Assembly: GCA_023461435.1 (NCBI GenBank)
Contig: JAEYLC010000048.1
Coordinates: 62,001 to 126,000 of the forward strand
Reading direction: 5' to 3'
Origin: Bacillota bacterium
Lineage (GTDB): Bacteria; Bacillota; Clostridia; Christensenellales; SZUA-584
Length of the DNA: 64,000 nt
Under the pieces are notes generated by a model. It was given only the letters and a program-made list of their open reading frames with translations, made no database searches and was not told the DNA's origin. Positions 33,963 through 42,571 of this stretch are shown in pieces. Numbering within the stretch: the stretch's first letter is position 1; each line of letters opens with the position of its first letter. The position numbers were made by a program, and so were the translations under genes.

Positions 33963-34202
33963 TATATATGATCCCTCAACCGTGGAACCAATCCCCCTCC
34001 CTTATACTGTACAATAGCACTCCCAACGATCTGAAAACTGCTTTTGATATTGTCGTCGATTTGTTTTTACTTTGTGTGTAAGCTCTCGCCATAAGGCGAC
34101 GATGCAAAAGTGTTCAGCACTTAAAAACCCCTCCTCCGGTTCTTCACCGTCACCATTTTCAAAAGGATAGTATTGACCGCTTCCCGTGCCGAGATCCGGA
34201 CA
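33963..34202. other. Gene-free stretch after the radical SAM gene
   Basis: About 240 bp between the convergent radical SAM and thioredoxin genes. No gene, RNA or clear repeat was recognised, apart from the thioredoxin terminator that follows. Confidence 0.5.
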
Positions 34203-34241
34203 TAAAAAAAAGCAGATACAGGGGAGACCTAGAATCTGCTT
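34203..34241 (-). terminator. Terminator after trxA
   Basis: An 8-bp stem (AAGCAGAT, 34210-34217, with 34234-34241) is followed on the minus strand by a run of eight U. Confidence 0.85.
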
Positions 34242-34267
34242 ACAAATATGGGATTTGTGATGGCTGC

Positions 34268-34591
34268 TTAAAGCGCCATCGCCTTATCAAGCACATCTTC
34301 ATAGTATTTTTTGGGCCTCACGCCCACTGCGCTGTCAACCACCTTGCCATTTTTGATGACGAACACGCTCGGAATGCTCATTACACCGAAGTGCTCTGCC
34401 AGCTCGCGCTGCTCATCTATGTTGACCTTGCCGATCACGGCTTTTTCCTTGTATTGCTCACTCAACTGATCAATTGATGGCCCAAGCATGCGGCAGGGTG
34501 CGCACCACGATGCCCAAAAATCGAGCAGCACCGGCTTATCCGAATCGATCACTTCCGATTTAAAGTTATCCATTGTGATATTTTTTGCCAT
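34268..34591 (-). CDS. trxA: Thioredoxin
   Basis: The 107-residue product is a full-length thioredoxin with the redox site WCAPC (Cys30, Cys33), the VNIDEQRELAEHFGV strand and the cis-Pro loop SIPSVFV. It reduces protein disulphides in the cytoplasm. The ATG at 34591 follows AAAGGA by nine bases. No thioredoxin reductase gene is adjacent. It has its own promoter (34612-34640) and terminator. Confidence 0.95.
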   Translation of the reverse strand: MAKNITMDNFKSEVIDSDKPVLLDFWASWCAPCRMLGPSIDQLSEQYKEKAVIGKVNIDEQRELAEHFGVMSIPSVFVIKNGKVVDSAVGVRPKKYYEDVLDKAMAL

Positions 34592-34611
34592 ATCAATCAT
34601 CCTTTCCAATG

Positions 34612-34640
34612 ATACTATTACTATATTGTCCCTTCGACAA
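34612..34640 (-). promoter_or_regulatory. Promoter of trxA with overlapping Spo0A-box-like heptamer
   Basis: On the minus strand TTGTCG (34640-34635), a 17-bp spacer and TAGTAT (34617-34612) lie just before trxA. The -35 overlaps TGTCGAA (34633-34639), the Spo0A box core. Overlap could mean control, or simply that a TTGTCG -35 makes the heptamer likely. Confidence 0.5.
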
Positions 34641-34763
34641 ATTAAGAATACAATACGGCAAAAAATAAATCTGTGACATAGTTACCTATTCGCGGTGAAC
34701 AGACAAAAAAGATAATCATTCGAGGAAATCCGTAAATAATCTAAACGCGGTTTGACGCGTGGC

Positions 34764-35402
34764 CTATTCGCAGCGAATTTTCACGATGATCTGCCCGCGC
34801 CTGATTTCAATGAGCCCGCGTTCGCTCATCGCTTTGAGCTGGCGCGTGATCACCTCGCGCGAGGACCCGAGCTCCACGGCCATCTTCTCATGCGTCGTTT
34901 TCACGATGCCCTGCGCGTTCGCGTGATGCTGCAGATAAGCCATGATGCGCTCCTCGATGCTGTTGAATATCAGCATCTCAATCGTTTCTATCGAGAGTAT
35001 CAGCTTTTTCGCGAGCTCGTTAAACACATAGGTGCGAAACGAGTCGCAGCGGTAAAGCAGCTCCTTGAATATATCGGGCGGAATGTTGGCGAGCACGCTG
35101 TCCTTCTCGGCTTCTATGGAAAAATCGTATTCCATGTCGCCCATCGCGCAGATGCCGGCCAGCAGGCAAAGCTCGCCCTCGCCAATGCGGTATAGCGTCA
35201 TCTCGCGGCCTTTTTCGGATGTGCGGAACATGCGCAGGCGTCCCTTCATCACCATTGGAATGCCGGTGCAGCGGCTGTTGTCGCCCATCATGATCTGCCC
35301 CTCAGAGATGTCCCTACGGATCACCGAGTCTCTCAGCAGCGTTTTATCTTCCTCGCTCATTCCGGCATAAAAAGAGAATTTGTCGAAAACGGTTTTTTCC
35401 AT
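34764..35402 (-). CDS. Crp/Fnr-family transcriptional regulator
   Basis: The 212-residue product has a cyclic-nucleotide-binding-like beta-barrel (about 10-125), a long dimer helix and a C-terminal winged helix (TTHEKMAVELGSSREVITRQLKAMSERGLIEI). It lacks the N-terminal cysteine set of Fnr; a few cysteines are scattered (CTGIPMV, ELCLLAGIC, YRCDSF). The ligand is unknown. GGGAGGG precedes the ATG at 35402; the longer frame lacks a site. It is divergent from the small lipoprotein gene and upstream of trxA in the same direction, so redox-related control is a reasonable guess only. Confidence 0.88.
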   Translation of the reverse strand: MEKTVFDKFSFYAGMSEEDKTLLRDSVIRRDISEGQIMMGDNSRCTGIPMVMKGRLRMFRTSEKGREMTLYRIGEGELCLLAGICAMGDMEYDFSIEAEKDSVLANIPPDIFKELLYRCDSFRTYVFNELAKKLILSIETIEMLIFNSIEERIMAYLQHHANAQGIVKTTHEKMAVELGSSREVITRQLKAMSERGLIEIRRGQIIVKIRCE

Positions 35403-35480
35403 CGTGCCCTCCCTCTTGTTTGATGTTTTAACTATAAACCAAATAGACTCTTTTGCATAGGCAGGTACGCGCGAATGCGG

Positions 35481-35510
35481 TTGCCGCATCCTTCATTTAT
35501 CTGGTACAAT
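35481..35510 (+). promoter_or_regulatory. Promoter of the small lipoprotein gene
   Basis: TTGCCG, an 18-bp spacer and TACAAT end 28 bp before the ATG at 35538, in the divergent gap with the Crp/Fnr gene. Confidence 0.5.
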
Positions 35511-35537
35511 AATTATATATTGGTTATAAGGAATAAT

Positions 35538-35819
35538 ATGAAGAAATTTGTCATCATACTCATCGTCATATCCTTGCTGCTGTGCGGCTGCGTTAACGAA
35601 AAAGCGGCGCAGGGCGGCGTCGTGCTGCGCGGCGATGCGCCCACCGAGCCGCCGTATTCCGAAATCCGCATCCCCGAAGACGAGACGGTCGTTTATGTCA
35701 CACCGACAGGGAAAAAGTATCATGAAGCGGACTGCGCGTTTCTTAAAGATACAGCCATCCCCGTCACGCTTGAGCAGGCACTGCTCGAAGGCCGCGAGCC
35801 GTGCTCGCGCTGCCACTGA
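35538..35819 (+). CDS. Small lipoprotein with Cys/His motif
   Basis: The 93-residue product has a lipoprotein signal (LLLCGC, Cys18 to be lipidated). A compact domain follows, VYVTPTGKKYHEADCAFLKDT...LEQALLEGREPCSRCH, with His, Cys and a final CxxC. The same small domain is known at the C-terminus of ComEC-like and nuclease-like secreted proteins and probably binds a metal. The ATG at 35538 follows AAGGA; an upstream frame has no site. The gene ends one base before the convergent aldehyde dehydrogenase stop, with no terminator between. Confidence 0.75.
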   Translation: MKKFVIILIVISLLLCGCVNEKAAQGGVVLRGDAPTEPPYSEIRIPEDETVVYVTPTGKKYHEADCAFLKDTAIPVTLEQALLEGREPCSRCH

Positions 35820-37184
35820 TTATAAGAACCGCTTGATAAACCCAAACTTCTTGGGATATGGCGCATAGCGCGGCAGGTCAAGCGCGAGGTGCCGGTAAAC
35901 CACCGAGCGCTTGTGCGAAAACGCCTCGAAGCTGTGCCGTCCGTGATACGCGCCCATGCCGGAGCTCCCCTTGCCGCCGAACGGCAAATGCGGGTTCGTA
36001 ATGTGAATGAGCGTATCGTTGACCACCGCGTCGCCCGATGACCGCATCGCAAGGTATTTTTGCACGCGCTTTTTGTCCCTGCTGAAAATGTACATCGCGA
36101 GCGGCGTTTCCATCGCCTGCAGCGTGCGCAGCATCTCATCCTCACCGTCATACGCGATGACGGGCAGCACCGGCCCGAAAATCTCTTCGCCCATCACCTT
36201 ATCGTCAAACGTCACATCCGTCATCACCGTCGGCGCGATATAACGGCTCGCCGCGTCCGTCTGCCCGCCGCAATACACCTTACCTGCATCGATGAGACCG
36301 CTCACGCGCTCAAAATGAGACGGTGTGATGATGCGCGGAAAGTCAGGGCTCTGCTGCGGGTTCTCGCCGTACATGCGCGTGATGTTGCTTTTCAGCGCAG
36401 CAAGCAGCGCCGGAATGATCTCGCGCCTGGCCAATACATAATCGGGCGCGATACACGTCTGCCCCGCGTTTAAAAACTTGCCCCAGCATATCGATTTGGC
36501 CGCTTTGGCGATATCCGCGGTTTCATCCACGATGCACGGGCTTTTGCCGCCCAGCTCAAGCACCACAGGCGTTAAATTCTGCGCGGCGGCGCTCATCACG
36601 ACCTTGCCGACCTTCGTGCCGCCCGTGAAAAATATAAAATCGTACCGCTCGGCGAGCAGCGCCTCATTCACATCTCGTCCGCCCTCAAAAAGCGCGATAT
36701 ACTCATCCGAAAAGTTGTCCTCAATAATGCGCTTGAGTACCGAAGCCGTGTGCGGCGTATACCGCGACGGCTTCACCACCGCCGTGTTGCCCGCCGTCAT
36801 CGCGCCGATCAGCGGCGCGAGCGTGAGTTGCACGGGATAGTTCCAGGGAGACATGATCAGCGTCACGCCAAACGGCTCATGCACGATCGTGCTTTTGGCG
36901 TGAAACGTCGCAAACGTTTTGGGCACCGTCTTGGGGCGCGCCCAGGCTTTGAGGCGCTTTTCAAATTCGGTGATACCGCTCAGAATCAGGCCGATTTCGG
37001 TGGCATACGACTCGAACTCGCATTTGCCGTAATCCTCGAACAGCGCTTTTTCAATATCCGCCTCATACCGGACGATCGCGCTCTTGAGCTTTTTAAGCTG
37101 CTCAATGCGAAAACCGACATCCCTTGTGCGGCCCGAGTTGAAAAAGGCGCGCTGTGCACTGACCGTCTTTTCAAAATCATTCAT
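35820..37184 (-). CDS. Aldehyde dehydrogenase (class-3-like, NAD(P)-dependent)
   Basis: The 454-residue product has the full aldehyde dehydrogenase active site: Asn115 (SPWNYP), Glu210 (LELGGK) and catalytic Cys244 (NAGQTCIAPDYVL). The short length and the C-terminal hydrophobic/basic tail match the class-3-like bacterial group that oxidises medium- and long-chain or aromatic aldehydes. It could also remove aldehyde made by the amine cluster at 15-25 kb, but it is not linked to it. It is convergent with the small lipoprotein gene. Confidence 0.9.
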   Translation of the reverse strand: MNDFEKTVSAQRAFFNSGRTRDVGFRIEQLKKLKSAIVRYEADIEKALFEDYGKCEFESYATEIGLILSGITEFEKRLKAWARPKTVPKTFATFHAKSTIVHEPFGVTLIMSPWNYPVQLTLAPLIGAMTAGNTAVVKPSRYTPHTASVLKRIIEDNFSDEYIALFEGGRDVNEALLAERYDFIFFTGGTKVGKVVMSAAAQNLTPVVLELGGKSPCIVDETADIAKAAKSICWGKFLNAGQTCIAPDYVLARREIIPALLAALKSNITRMYGENPQQSPDFPRIITPSHFERVSGLIDAGKVYCGGQTDAASRYIAPTVMTDVTFDDKVMGEEIFGPVLPVIAYDGEDEMLRTLQAMETPLAMYIFSRDKKRVQKYLAMRSSGDAVVNDTLIHITNPHLPFGGKGSSGMGAYHGRHSFEAFSHKRSVVYRHLALDLPRYAPYPKKFGFIKRFL

Positions 37185-37270
37185 GCTCTCATACCTCCCT
37201 CTTTACTACGCATTATACGCTGATCTCAGCATCCAAATAAATACTTTCACAAAATATTCATAAGAAAAGA

Positions 37271-37810
37271 TCAGTCTAGAATCTTCTGATAGGCCACGAT
37301 GTCGAGCAGCTTGCCGAATTTTTGACCGACCTCTTTGTAATGAGCGCATTTGAAAAATCCGTTTTTCTCGAATACGCGTATGCTGCGTCTGTTCTCGCCG
37401 CATATCGTCGCAATTAACACATGCACCCCTTTTGAACGCGCATAGTCTTCAATATACCTGACAGCGCGGCTTCCAATGCCCCTTCCAAGCTTGTCCTGCT
37501 TTAAGTAGATTGCCACTTCCGCCGTATCGCTGTAGGCTTCGCGTTTCTTATAAGGCGACAGTATCACATAGCCAGCAAGCTGACCGTCTTCAATCATCAC
37601 GAATGCTTTGTATTTCGGCTTGTCAAAATAGACGAGCTCCGCCATCTCCTTGACGCTGATAGCCTGCGTATGAAACGTCGCGGTCGTGTTCATCACATAA
37701 TACGTGTAAATTCCGTGAACGTCGCGAAGATGCTTTTGTTTAAGCTCTTCGAAGCTTATTTCTTCCACTGGCTCTGTGCCCCCGCATTGATACGTATATG
37801 ATGGCCTCAT
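37271..37810 (-). CDS. GNAT-family N-acetyltransferase (Pat-like)
   Basis: The 179-residue product has the GNAT acetyl-CoA loop (LKQDKLGRGIGSRAVRYIEDYA) and the following strand and helix (GVHVLIATICGENRRSIRVFEKNGF), as in phosphinothricin-type acetyltransferases. The N-terminus is uncertain. The ATG at 37810 has no good ribosome binding site, and a GTG at 37768 after GGGGG would remove an unusual 14-residue leader. The substrate is unknown. Confidence 0.85.
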   Translation of the reverse strand: MRPSYTYQCGGTEPVEEISFEELKQKHLRDVHGIYTYYVMNTTATFHTQAISVKEMAELVYFDKPKYKAFVMIEDGQLAGYVILSPYKKREAYSDTAEVAIYLKQDKLGRGIGSRAVRYIEDYARSKGVHVLIATICGENRRSIRVFEKNGFFKCAHYKEVGQKFGKLLDIVAYQKILD

Positions 37811-37863
37811 ATTATCACTTTGACCCGGCCGTGGCAATATTTATCAATTTGTAATTGAGGCTA

Positions 37864-37893
37864 TTGGAAGACCAGCCTGTTTTGATATATAAT
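37864..37893 (+). promoter_or_regulatory. Promoter of the DUF6483-like gene
   Basis: TTGGAA, an 18-bp spacer and TATAAT end 31 bp before the ATG at 37925. Confidence 0.6.
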
Positions 37894-37924
37894 CAAGGAT
37901 ATCATTGAGAGGCAGGATTTGGCG

Positions 37925-38302
37925 ATGTATTACCAGAAAGATTACCTGATGCGCCTGATTGAAGACATTGTGCGCATCATCGCGAGGATATTCTTCGGCA
38001 AAGATTACGTGAGCTATCAATTCATCGATGGGATGATGCTCTCCAAGACCGACCTTTGGTATCGGCAGCTGATGGAGCTTATTGAACAGCGGCGGCTCGG
38101 CGAAGCCGAGGACATTCTTTTCGACGGTCTGGATGCGGACAACCGCGATCATATGTCCGTCGCGCTTGACGTCTATATGGCGATGAACGCGCTCTCTGAT
38201 GATGAGCTCGAAGACGCTGATTTCTCACGCGAGGAGATCAAAGACGGTTTGAAGAAGATCACAAGCCTGTTTGGCATGGATTTGGGCGCCGTGTTCCAAT
38301 AA
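37925..38302 (+). CDS. DUF6483-like small protein
   Basis: The 125-residue product is acidic and helical (MYYQKDYLMRLIEDIVRIIARIFFGKD..., then YRQLMELIEQRRLGEAEDILFD). It resembles the DUF6483 group seen in many Clostridia, whose function is unknown. The ATG at 37925 was preferred to the TTG at 37919 because of the spacing from AGGCAGG. It lies 23 bp before a small membrane-protein gene, and the two form a unit. Confidence 0.65.
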   Translation: MYYQKDYLMRLIEDIVRIIARIFFGKDYVSYQFIDGMMLSKTDLWYRQLMELIEQRRLGEAEDILFDGLDADNRDHMSVALDVYMAMNALSDDELEDADFSREEIKDGLKKITSLFGMDLGAVFQ

Positions 38303-38325
38303 CTTCGAACGAAAGGGCTGCCAGT

Positions 38326-38796
38326 ATGAAGAAATGGGGACTCTACGAATATTCAATCGTGCTGTTTTTTCTGGCGGCTCCCGCCGCCGCGATCATCATC
38401 GAGCAGATGATTTCCAGCATCGATTTGCTTGAAAGCGCTTACAAATGGTTCGTGTTCTTCGGCATCGGGTGCCGTCTCGGCAGCGCGGGCTTAAAACAGA
38501 TCGTCCGCCCTCAGTTTACCGCGCAAGAGATTTTTAAGATGACCACGGATGCCGCCGCGCCCATCGTTCGGGAGATCGGGCTTGCCAATGTCTGCTTTGC
38601 TCTCATCGCTGTTCTTTCGCTGTTTATCCCCGGCTTTCGAACGCCCGCCGCCGTTGCGGGCGGGCTCTATTTCGGTCTTGCCGGGCTGCTTCACGTTTTC
38701 AAAAAAAGAGAAAGCCGCGGCGAGGTTTTCGCGATGGTTTCCGACTTGTTTATTTTTGCTGTGCTGGCTGTTCTTTTGCTGCTGCTGAATTTATAA
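38326..38796 (+). CDS. Four-helix membrane protein, DUF6790-like
   Basis: The 156-residue product has about four membrane helices (9-29, 40-56, 85-103 and 130-154) and a central segment AAVAGGLYFGLAGLLHVFKKRE that recalls the DUF6790 family. An AAAGGGCTGCC-type site precedes the ATG. Function is unknown. It follows the DUF6483-like gene closely on the same strand. Confidence 0.6.
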   Translation: MKKWGLYEYSIVLFFLAAPAAAIIIEQMISSIDLLESAYKWFVFFGIGCRLGSAGLKQIVRPQFTAQEIFKMTTDAAAPIVREIGLANVCFALIAVLSLFIPGFRTPAAVAGGLYFGLAGLLHVFKKRESRGEVFAMVSDLFIFAVLAVLLLLLNL

Positions 38797-38971
38797 CATT
38801 AAAACGGCACTGCGCTGGCGCAAGCCGATGAAAGCGAGAAATAAATGATCGTTTATCAAAGAATTCGTTGCTGTTTAAAACGAACCGCATCGTTGTCTTA
38901 GGTGTCAAATGGAACCTTTCATCGAGCCTTTGGTCGTATTTATTACTCACAGTACAAAAAAGGGAAATGCT

Positions 38972-40516
38972 ATGAAAAAAACGTCGATATTTTTAGCCTG
39001 GATGATGGTCCTTTTTATAAGCGGATGCAGTGCGCCGATTCAGGATGCGGCTTCCCCGGCAGCAGAGATCATCGAAATCCAAGCACCCAATATTGGCAAA
39101 GAAGTCGGCATAAACGACAATATCGTGCCCCTTTACCTGCCGCAGAAGCTATCCAACGGCAAAGAAATACAGCAATGCATCTTATCCAAAAACAAAGACA
39201 ACGCGACGATCTCCACGGGCGGCACCATATTGGTGGAAATCTGCTATACCCAAGATGTTCAGGACTTTCCAGAGCTCGGCAAAGCGGAGATTATCGCTCA
39301 TGATGGTGAGTATACACTGAACATACGCTTAGATTCTCAAATGGCCTGCATCCTGAAGGGTTCTGGAATAGCCAAAGACGAGCTTATTAGAATTGCCGAA
39401 TCGTTTTATTTCGAAACAGGGCCGACACCAAATATGGCTGAAATGCCCTCAAATGAACAGAAAATCGAAGACAGCATCACGGCCTATGAAGAACTGACCC
39501 CAGCGATTCGTGTGGTATTAGAGTATATCGAGAAGAAAAAGGATTCCCCCTACGGCATTATCGCTTATCAGCAAACAGCGCTTGAGGAGGGAACGCTTGT
39601 ATTGGCTGAAGGGTTGCACGACGGGGAGAACCATCCCGAACTGTATTATGTGGATGAGGGGAATGCGATTCAGAACTGTACAAAGGGAAGCAACTGCTGG
39701 GAGATGAATTTTACGGAGTTGTTCGGCAAACGTATCTATTATGGACACACTTATAGCGAAGTTCCGGTGACTGAAGTGACCTTGAGGTATAACGGGGCTT
39801 CCGCGGGTGCAACGCCGCATTCCCCGGGGGGCATTGCTGTTAAAAACGCTGTAAAGGAAACTGCGGATTTTATAGAGAATGTACAGGGCTATATATTGGT
39901 TACAGAGAGGAAAGACATGCCCGTTTCCTTTGATATAAAAAAAGAGGACGGCAAAGAAGTCAACATCCTTGAAGAAAGGCTTCAAAGCACGCCGATACCC
40001 TCATATGAAGACGTGGATGATCCGAGTATCCGCTACGCCTCGCTGTTCCAAAACAATCTGATGACGGAACCGGAAGACCCGAGCGCCCCCGATAAGATTG
40101 GCCGGATATCGCTGCAGTCGGACAAAAATCAGCAGCAGCTGGTATTTGCGGGTTTTTTCAAGGATGTCCCGCTTCAGGAACTGTTTTCGTCTTTAAGCGT
40201 ATATGCCCTGTGTTCAAATTATATGTTTGAAAGCGAGCATCTTCCGGCGGGCAGCAAGGTCAAGCTCGTTTCGGATAAAAGTTTTTCCGAAGATGCTGTC
40301 ATACAGTGTTATTTCTCACGTTTGACCAAGGAGACGTGGAATATCTATAAAAAAACCGGCAGTGTAGATTTTTTGAGAACCATGAGAGCACCTGATATTC
40401 TGGATCATATTGAACTTTTAGACAGCCCGGGGTATTACCTGATTGCAGTGTGCGTGGATGACCCGGACATAAAGACCGGAAAAATGATATACACTGGCGT
40501 GATTGGCCTTGATTGA
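38972..40516 (+). CDS. Large lipoprotein of unknown function
   Basis: The 514-residue product starts with a lipoprotein signal (MKKTSIFLAWMMVLFISGC, Cys19), then a Ser/Ala/Pro-rich linker. The rest is a soluble extracytoplasmic region with no domain I recognise. It contains a central part reminiscent of substrate-free sensor proteins (GIIAYQQTALEEGTLVLAEG) and a C-terminal beta-rich part (GRISLQSDKNQQQLVFAGFF; SPGYYLIAVCVDDPD). The ATG at 38972 follows AAAGGG; the longer frame lacks a site. It stands alone, ending in the hairpin at 40532. Confidence 0.65.
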   Translation: MKKTSIFLAWMMVLFISGCSAPIQDAASPAAEIIEIQAPNIGKEVGINDNIVPLYLPQKLSNGKEIQQCILSKNKDNATISTGGTILVEICYTQDVQDFPELGKAEIIAHDGEYTLNIRLDSQMACILKGSGIAKDELIRIAESFYFETGPTPNMAEMPSNEQKIEDSITAYEELTPAIRVVLEYIEKKKDSPYGIIAYQQTALEEGTLVLAEGLHDGENHPELYYVDEGNAIQNCTKGSNCWEMNFTELFGKRIYYGHTYSEVPVTEVTLRYNGASAGATPHSPGGIAVKNAVKETADFIENVQGYILVTERKDMPVSFDIKKEDGKEVNILEERLQSTPIPSYEDVDDPSIRYASLFQNNLMTEPEDPSAPDKIGRISLQSDKNQQQLVFAGFFKDVPLQELFSSLSVYALCSNYMFESEHLPAGSKVKLVSDKSFSEDAVIQCYFSRLTKETWNIYKKTGSVDFLRTMRAPDILDHIELLDSPGYYLIAVCVDDPDIKTGKMIYTGVIGLD

Positions 40517-40528
40517 CATACTGATATC

Positions 40529-40565
40529 AAAAAAGGCATTGGGCTTTTTAACCCATTGCCTCTTT
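40529..40565. terminator. Bidirectional terminator between the lipoprotein and typA genes
   Basis: A 9-bp stem with one mismatch (GGCATTGGG, 40535-40543, with 40552-40560) has a run of six U on the minus strand and TCTTT on the plus strand. It is best placed to end the typA transcript and also the lipoprotein transcript. Confidence 0.7.
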
Positions 40566-40660
40566 ACATTCCCGTTGTTGACAGCATATTCATTATTAAA
40601 TCCAACACACAGGTTAACAGTTACGGCAAATCCAAAGTGAGCACTCTATGATTGGCTTAT

Positions 40661-42475
40661 TTAGTTCGCTTTCATCAGCTTGGCCCGGTCGCCCTTATCG
40701 AGCACGGCCTTGCGGAGCCGTATGTTCTTCGGCGTCACCTCCACGAGCTCGTCGTCCGCGATAAACTCGAGCGACTGCTCAAGGCTTAAAACCGTCGCCG
40801 GTGTGAGGCGCAGCGCTTCGTCCGAGCCGGACGCGCGCGTGTTGGTCAGCTGCTTTTTCTTGCAGACGTTGACCACGATATCCTCCTGCCGCGCGTTCTC
40901 GCCGACCACCATGCCCGCATACACCGGCACGCCCGCGCCGATGAACAACCGCCCGCGCTCCTGCGCGTTAAACAGGCCATAGGCTGTGGTATCCCCCTGC
41001 TCATGCGCGATGATCGAGCCTCTCTGCCGCTCGGCGATATCGCCCGCCCATTCGCGGTAGCCGCTGAATATATGGTTCATGATGCCGTTGCCCTTGGTAT
41101 CCGTCATAAACTCGTTGCGGTAACCGATGAGCCCGCGCGACGGGATGTTGAACGACATGCGCGTGGTGCCGCCGTCGGAGCTCATGTCCACGAGCGATGC
41201 CTTTCTCGGCCCGAGCTTTTCGATCACGACGCCCGCGTAATCGCCCGGCACGTCGATCAGCAGCAGCTCATACGGCTCCATTGTCACGCCTTCTTCTTTT
41301 TTGAGTATCACGCGCGGCCGCGATACTGAGAACTCGTAGCCCTCGCGCCGCATCGTTTCAATCAGTATGGACAGGTGAAGCTCGCCGCGCCCCGATACCT
41401 TGAACGAATCGGTCGAGTCCGTCTCCTCCACCTTGAGGCTCAAATTGGTCTCCATCTCGCGCCAGAGCCGCTCTCTTAAGTTGCGCGATGTGACGTATTT
41501 GCCTTCACGCCCCGCGAACGGGCTGTTGTTGACTATAAAGTTCATCGATACCGTGGGCTCATCGATCTTGACGAACGGCAGCGGATCGATGCATTCGGCG
41601 TCGCAGACCGTTTCGCCGATGCTCACGTCGGGCAGCCCCGCGATCGCGACGATATCCCCGAAGCGCGCGCTTTCGGTCTCGATGCGCTTCAGCCCCGAAA
41701 ACTCGTAGAGGCGCGATATCTTGACGTTCTGCGCCGTGCCGTCCTGGCGGCAAAGCGCCGCCGACATGTTGCGCTGCGCGCTGCCGCGTTCAATGCGGCC
41801 GATCGCGATGCGCCCCAAGTAGTCGTCGTAATCGATGCTCGACACAAGCATCTGCAGCGGGCCTTCGGGCTCACCCTCGGGCGCGGGCACATGCTCAATG
41901 ATCGCGTCGAAAAGCGGCGTGATATCCGTGGGCTCTTCGTCGGGCTTCAGCGAGGCCGTTCCAGCCTTGGCTGAGGCATAGACGACAGGGAATTCGAGCT
42001 GGTCCTCGTGCGCGTCGAGCTCGATAAAAAGGTCGATAATCCCATCCAGCACCTCTTCGGGCCGCGCGCCCGGCCTGTCCACCTTGTTGATGACCGCGAT
42101 CACGTGTTTGCCGAGCATCAGTGCTTTTTTCAGCACGAAGCGCGTCTGCGGCATGCAGCCTTCAAACGCGTCCACGAGCAGCAGCACGCCGTCCACCATG
42201 GTCAGCACGCGCTCCACCTCGCCGCCGAAGTCCGCGTGGCCCGGCGTATCGACGATATTGATCTTCACTCCCTTGTATTCGACGGCTGTATTTTTAGCGA
42301 GTATCGTAATGCCCCGCTCCTGTTCCAAATCCTCCGAATCCATCACGCGCTCGCGTACCGCTTCATTGGCACGGAATATGCCGGATTGCCTGAGCATCTG
42401 ATCGACCAGCGTTGTTTTGCCATGGTCAACGTGCGCCACGATGGCGATGTTTCTGATGTTGTCTTGTTTACGCAT
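40661..42475 (-). CDS. typA: Translational GTPase TypA/BipA
   Basis: The 604-residue product matches TypA along its whole length. It has the GTP-binding P-loop AHVDHGKTTL, the switch region RGITILAKNTAV, DTPGHADF, and NKVDRPGARPEEV. EF-G-like domains III and V and the BipA-specific C-terminal domain follow (RGSIIAHEQGDTTAYGLFNAQERGRLFIGAG and VCKKKQLTNTRASGSDEAL). TypA binds ribosomes and helps assembly and growth under stress. GGGGTAACT precedes the ATG. It is a single gene with its own terminator. Confidence 0.96.
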   Translation of the reverse strand: MRKQDNIRNIAIVAHVDHGKTTLVDQMLRQSGIFRANEAVRERVMDSEDLEQERGITILAKNTAVEYKGVKINIVDTPGHADFGGEVERVLTMVDGVLLLVDAFEGCMPQTRFVLKKALMLGKHVIAVINKVDRPGARPEEVLDGIIDLFIELDAHEDQLEFPVVYASAKAGTASLKPDEEPTDITPLFDAIIEHVPAPEGEPEGPLQMLVSSIDYDDYLGRIAIGRIERGSAQRNMSAALCRQDGTAQNVKISRLYEFSGLKRIETESARFGDIVAIAGLPDVSIGETVCDAECIDPLPFVKIDEPTVSMNFIVNNSPFAGREGKYVTSRNLRERLWREMETNLSLKVEETDSTDSFKVSGRGELHLSILIETMRREGYEFSVSRPRVILKKEEGVTMEPYELLLIDVPGDYAGVVIEKLGPRKASLVDMSSDGGTTRMSFNIPSRGLIGYRNEFMTDTKGNGIMNHIFSGYREWAGDIAERQRGSIIAHEQGDTTAYGLFNAQERGRLFIGAGVPVYAGMVVGENARQEDIVVNVCKKKQLTNTRASGSDEALRLTPATVLSLEQSLEFIADDELVEVTPKNIRLRKAVLDKGDRAKLMKAN

Positions 42476-42571
42476 AGTTACCCCGTATTAAAAAATTCAA
42501 ACGTTACTGATTATAAGCTTTTAGCGGCGATAATACAAGATTTTTCGTGTAAAGCTTAAGATAACGAGACA